A DNA stretch of 6,937 bases from Helicobacter sp. (GTDB taxonomy: Bacteria; Campylobacterota; Campylobacteria; Campylobacterales; Helicobacteraceae). The translations under genes and the position numbers were made by a program. Each line of letters opens with the position of its first letter. Within the stretch, counting starts at the first letter, position 1. The stretch covers positions 1 to 6,937 of the forward strand of contig JARIAP010000161.1 of the NCBI GenBank assembly GCA_029257755.1, written 5' to 3'. Below the pieces are notes generated by a model. The model saw only the letters and a list, made by a program, of their open reading frames with translations. It searched no databases and had not been told where the DNA came from. This document shows positions 5,065-6,937 of this stretch, piece by piece.

Positions 5065-6033
5065 TTATTTAAATCCAGCTTGTATTAAATCATGCAAATG
5101 AATTACGCCCTCTAAAACATTACTTTCATTTAAAATTGGTAAAATTTGTATTTTAGAATCTTTTATTATTTTAAGTGCATCAAACGCTAAAATATTACTA
5201 TTATGCAATACTTTTGGATTCTTCGTAGAATATAGGAATGCTTTAGAATCTAAACTAAAATTTTCATTAAACATAGCTCTACGCAAATCTCCATCACTTA
5301 AAATACCAAGTAATTTTTTTTCAGAATCAACAAACAAAGCATTTCCTAATCTACCTTGAGTCATTATAACTATAGCTTCTTTCAAACTAATATCTATTGG
5401 TATTAATGGTAAATTTTGTGTTCGCATAATATCATTTACTTTTACAAAAAGTTCTCTACCTAAACTACCACCGGGGTGAAATAATGCAAAATCTTGTTTG
5501 CTAAAATTCTTTGCTTTCATTAAACATATTGCAAGTGCATCACCTATTGCTAGTGTTAATGTAGTAGATGTCGTTGGGGCAGTTTCAATAGGACATGCTT
5601 CTTTTGTAATCTCTAATGGTATAAAATAATCACCAAGCAAAGACATCTTTGAATCTTTAGACTTTGATATTGTAATAATCTTTAAACCAAGTCGTCTTAC
5701 ATGTGGAAGTATATCTATAATCTCTTTACTTTCACCACTATAGCTAATAGCAATTACACAATCATCTTTAGATAATGCACCTAAATCACCATGTAATGCT
5801 TCGGTAGGATGTAAAAAAAAACTAGGAGTTCCAGTACTAGATAATGTGGCAGAAATCTTTTGTGCTATTAAACCACTTTTTCCAACACCAACTAATACTA
5901 ATTTACCTTTAAGTTCTAAAATAATTTTAATTATAGAATCTAAATCAGACAAATCCCCATTGTAATTAAAAAGAGCTAGGGACTCTTCTTTAAGTGTTTG
6001 TTTAAATATATCTATAAAACTAAAATTACTCAC
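5065..6033 (-). CDS. kdsD: Arabinose-5-phosphate isomerase (KdsD/KpsF family)
   Basis: The enzyme converts ribulose 5-phosphate to arabinose 5-phosphate, the first step towards Kdo, needed for LPS (and in some species capsule) in the cytoplasm. The 322-residue product has a SIS domain (about 30-170): GVGKSG (49-54), HPTEALHGDLG (75-85), SYSGES (97-102), APTTSTT (152-158) and FHPGGSLG (185-192). K52, E104, E145 and H186 align with E. coli KdsD K59, E111, E152 and H193 at a constant offset of 7. Two CBS domains follow (about 200-322), with LGILSDGDLRR (242-252) marking the first. Length is normal for the family. The start is GTG 6033, preceded by AAGGGGG at 6038-6044; no in-frame ATG lies near. 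A T9 coding run sits at 5821-5813. As the only Kdo gene in view, it probably serves LPS. Confidence 0.94.
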   Translation of the reverse strand: MSNFSFIDIFKQTLKEESLALFNYNGDLSDLDSIIKIILELKGKLVLVGVGKSGLIAQKISATLSSTGTPSFFLHPTEALHGDLGALSKDDCVIAISYSGESKEIIDILPHVRRLGLKIITISKSKDSKMSLLGDYFIPLEITKEACPIETAPTTSTTLTLAIGDALAICLMKAKNFSKQDFALFHPGGSLGRELFVKVNDIMRTQNLPLIPIDISLKEAIVIMTQGRLGNALFVDSEKKLLGILSDGDLRRAMFNENFSLDSKAFLYSTKNPKVLHNSNILAFDALKIIKDSKIQILPILNESNVLEGVIHLHDLIQAGFK

Positions 6034-6062
6034 AAAACCCCCTTAGTATAATCTAAAAGTTT

Positions 6063-6092
6063 AGTATAAAATATGATAAGCAAATCGCACAA
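6063..6092 (-). promoter_or_regulatory. Candidate promoter for kdsD
   Basis: On the minus strand TTGTGC (6092-6087) and TATACT (6068-6063) are separated by 18 bases, a plausible -35/-10 pair starting transcription near 6056 and leaving a leader of about 22 nt. The nine bases TTAGTATAA (plus strand) occur twice, at 6043-6051 and 6061-6069, so the -10 is duplicated nearer the ribosome site. The second copy is too close to the start to be a useful promoter for a normal leader. Confidence 0.35.
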
Positions 6093-6168
6093 ATTATAAT
6101 AAATATAATATCAATATTCTATATTTTAGAAAACACTAAATTCAACTATATATCAAAATAATATAAAA

Positions 6169-6426
6169 TTATTGTAATTTAAATGGATTTTCAACTACTT
6201 TTCTTGTATCAATAACATAAGGTATTAATGCCATATGTCTTGCTCTCTTTATTGCAACTTCTACTCTTTCTTGCCATTTTTTAGAATTTCCAGTAAGTCT
6301 TCTAGGCATTATTTTATATCTCTCCGAAAGAGAATGTTTTAATAACTCTATATCTTTATAATCTATAAAATCAATTTTTGCTTCTGTATATTTGCAATAT
6401 CTTTTAGAATACTTTTTTCTTTCCAT
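6169..6426 (-). CDS. rpsR: 30S ribosomal protein S18
   Basis: S18 sits on the platform of the small subunit next to S6. The 85-residue product shows the family core in order: [16 protein letters not shown] (10-25), [19 protein letters not shown] (29-47), [20 protein letters not shown] (51-70). The length is normal with an N-terminal basic start ([10 protein letters not shown]). The ribosome site is AAAGGTT about 6 bases before ATG 6426. It follows ssb by 29 bases, matching the rpsF-ssb-rpsR operon of Helicobacter pylori and many other bacteria; rpsF would lie beyond the right edge. A 135-base AT-rich gap separates it from kdsD. Only a short, weak AT hairpin overlaps the stop codon, so read-through into kdsD cannot be excluded. 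Confidence 0.98.
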   Translation of the reverse strand: MERKKYSKRYCKYTEAKIDFIDYKDIELLKHSLSERYKIMPRRLTGNSKKWQERVEVAIKRARHMALIPYVIDTRKVVENPFKLQ

Positions 6427-6455
6427 AATTAACCTTTCATAAATAAAATTAAAAT

Positions 6456-6937
6456 TTAAAATGGTATTTCTTCGTCAATATCAATTACAGGTGGCTCTGG
6501 ATATCCACCTTGATTATTGCCATTAGATACACCATTAGAATTAGGACGATTTGATCCCATATTATTACCCATATTCATATTGTTATATGATTGAGTGCCA
6601 TAAGAATCTTGCATATTGTTTCTTTGGTATGAGTTAGAATAATTGGAATCATAACTACTAACACTGCTATTATTGGCTTGTCCATAATCACTTTGTTGTC
6701 TTGTATCAAGCATCTGCATACTCTCTGCAACTATTGTATGCCTACTTTTTTTATTGCCTTGTTGGTCCTGCCATTGTTCATAATTAAGCTTACCCTCAAT
6801 TAAAACCTTAGAGCCTTTTTTTAAATATTGATTGGCAACTTCTGCTGTTCTACCAAACAAAGTTACATCAACAAAACAAGTATCATCAACCTGCATTCCA
6901 TCAGCCCTTTTATATCTACGATTAGACGCTAAACCAA
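6456..6937 (-). CDS. ssb: Single-stranded DNA-binding protein, N-terminus cut by window edge
   Basis: SSB coats single-stranded DNA in replication, repair and recombination and recruits partner proteins through its C-terminal tip. About 159 residues are visible; the reading frame stays open to base 6937, so roughly 25-30 N-terminal residues are missing. The OB-fold part includes [36 protein letters not shown] and [13 protein letters not shown]. After it comes a low-complexity linker rich in Asn, Ser, Gln, Gly and Tyr (about 75 residues), and the protein ends IDIDEEIPF, the acidic partner-binding tip. An internal Met at 6896 is not the true start, because upstream codons ([13 protein letters not shown]) continue the OB fold. 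rpsR follows 29 bases later in the same operon. Confidence 0.97.
   Translation of the reverse strand, partial: GLASNRRYKRADGMQVDDTCFVDVTLFGRTAEVANQYLKKGSKVLIEGKLNYEQWQDQQGNKKSRHTIVAESMQMLDTRQQSDYGQANNSSVSSYDSNYSNSYQRNNMQDSYGTQSYNNMNMGNNMGSNRPNSNGVSNGNNQGGYPEPPVIDIDEEIPF

Noticed and set aside
643..5821. Homopolymers of 8-9 in coding genes (T9 643-651, A9 1071-1079, T8 3727-3734, A9 5813-5821) as phase-variable switches
   Set aside because: They occur in several housekeeping genes, all in frame, and are expected at this composition; nothing marks them as contingency loci.
6157..6173. AATAAT/ATTATT hairpin at the end of rpsR as terminator
   Set aside because: A 6-bp all-AT stem overlapping the stop codon is too weak and likely by chance in this composition.
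1..6937. CRISPR array, tRNA, transposase, toxin-antitoxin or phage genes
   Set aside because: I looked on both strands and saw no spaced repeats, cloverleaf, recombinase motifs or paired small toxin genes.

Overview
The window is a low-G+C stretch (about a quarter G+C by eye) of a Campylobacterota chromosome, most likely Helicobacter or a close relative. The signs are an ssb-rpsR ribosomal/replication pair with an SSB ending in an acidic IPF tail, an rplU-rpmA pair with L27 lacking an N-terminal extension, a Campylobacter/Helicobacter-style BioD, a short YbgC thioesterase, and extended -10 promoters (TGnTATAAT) of the kind common in this phylum. This placement comes from remembered protein families, not a database search.

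Layout. 1-327 (-) is the N-terminal part of aspartate carbamoyltransferase (pyrB), running off the left edge. It is divergent from 410-1539 (+), a two-gene unit of a small putative lipoprotein and dethiobiotin synthase (bioD). The two -10 elements lie about 10 bp apart and a perfect 8-bp inverted repeat spans the lipoprotein-side promoter. bioD converges on rplU-rpmA (2218-1643, -), with a nested hairpin over the bioD stop as a likely two-way terminator. An AT-rich divergent spacer (2225-2536) precedes a PP-loop tRNA-thiolase-like gene (2537-3607, +) and ybgC (3633-4028, +).

From 4029 to about 4790 there is no intact recognisable gene. It holds a hairpin after ybgC, an open frame without a start that contains a dispersed-repeat-like sequence, a zinc-ribbon membrane protein gene broken by two opposite frameshifts at homopolymers, and a tiny GTG ORF. 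The spacing of these three looks like a decayed operon.

On the right, all on the minus strand, are kdsD (6033-5065, arabinose-5-phosphate isomerase for Kdo/LPS synthesis) with a 79-codon gene behind it (5025-4786), then rpsR (6426-6169) and the C-terminal part of ssb (6937-6456), whose N-terminus lies beyond the right edge.

Most of the window is housekeeping: pyrimidine, biotin and Kdo synthesis, tRNA modification, ribosome and replication. I saw no CRISPR array, tRNA, rRNA, transposase, toxin-antitoxin pair or clear new defence system. The most interesting parts are the 4141-4789 remnant cluster, the three-cysteine PP-loop enzyme and the tightly packed pyrB/bioD divergent promoter.
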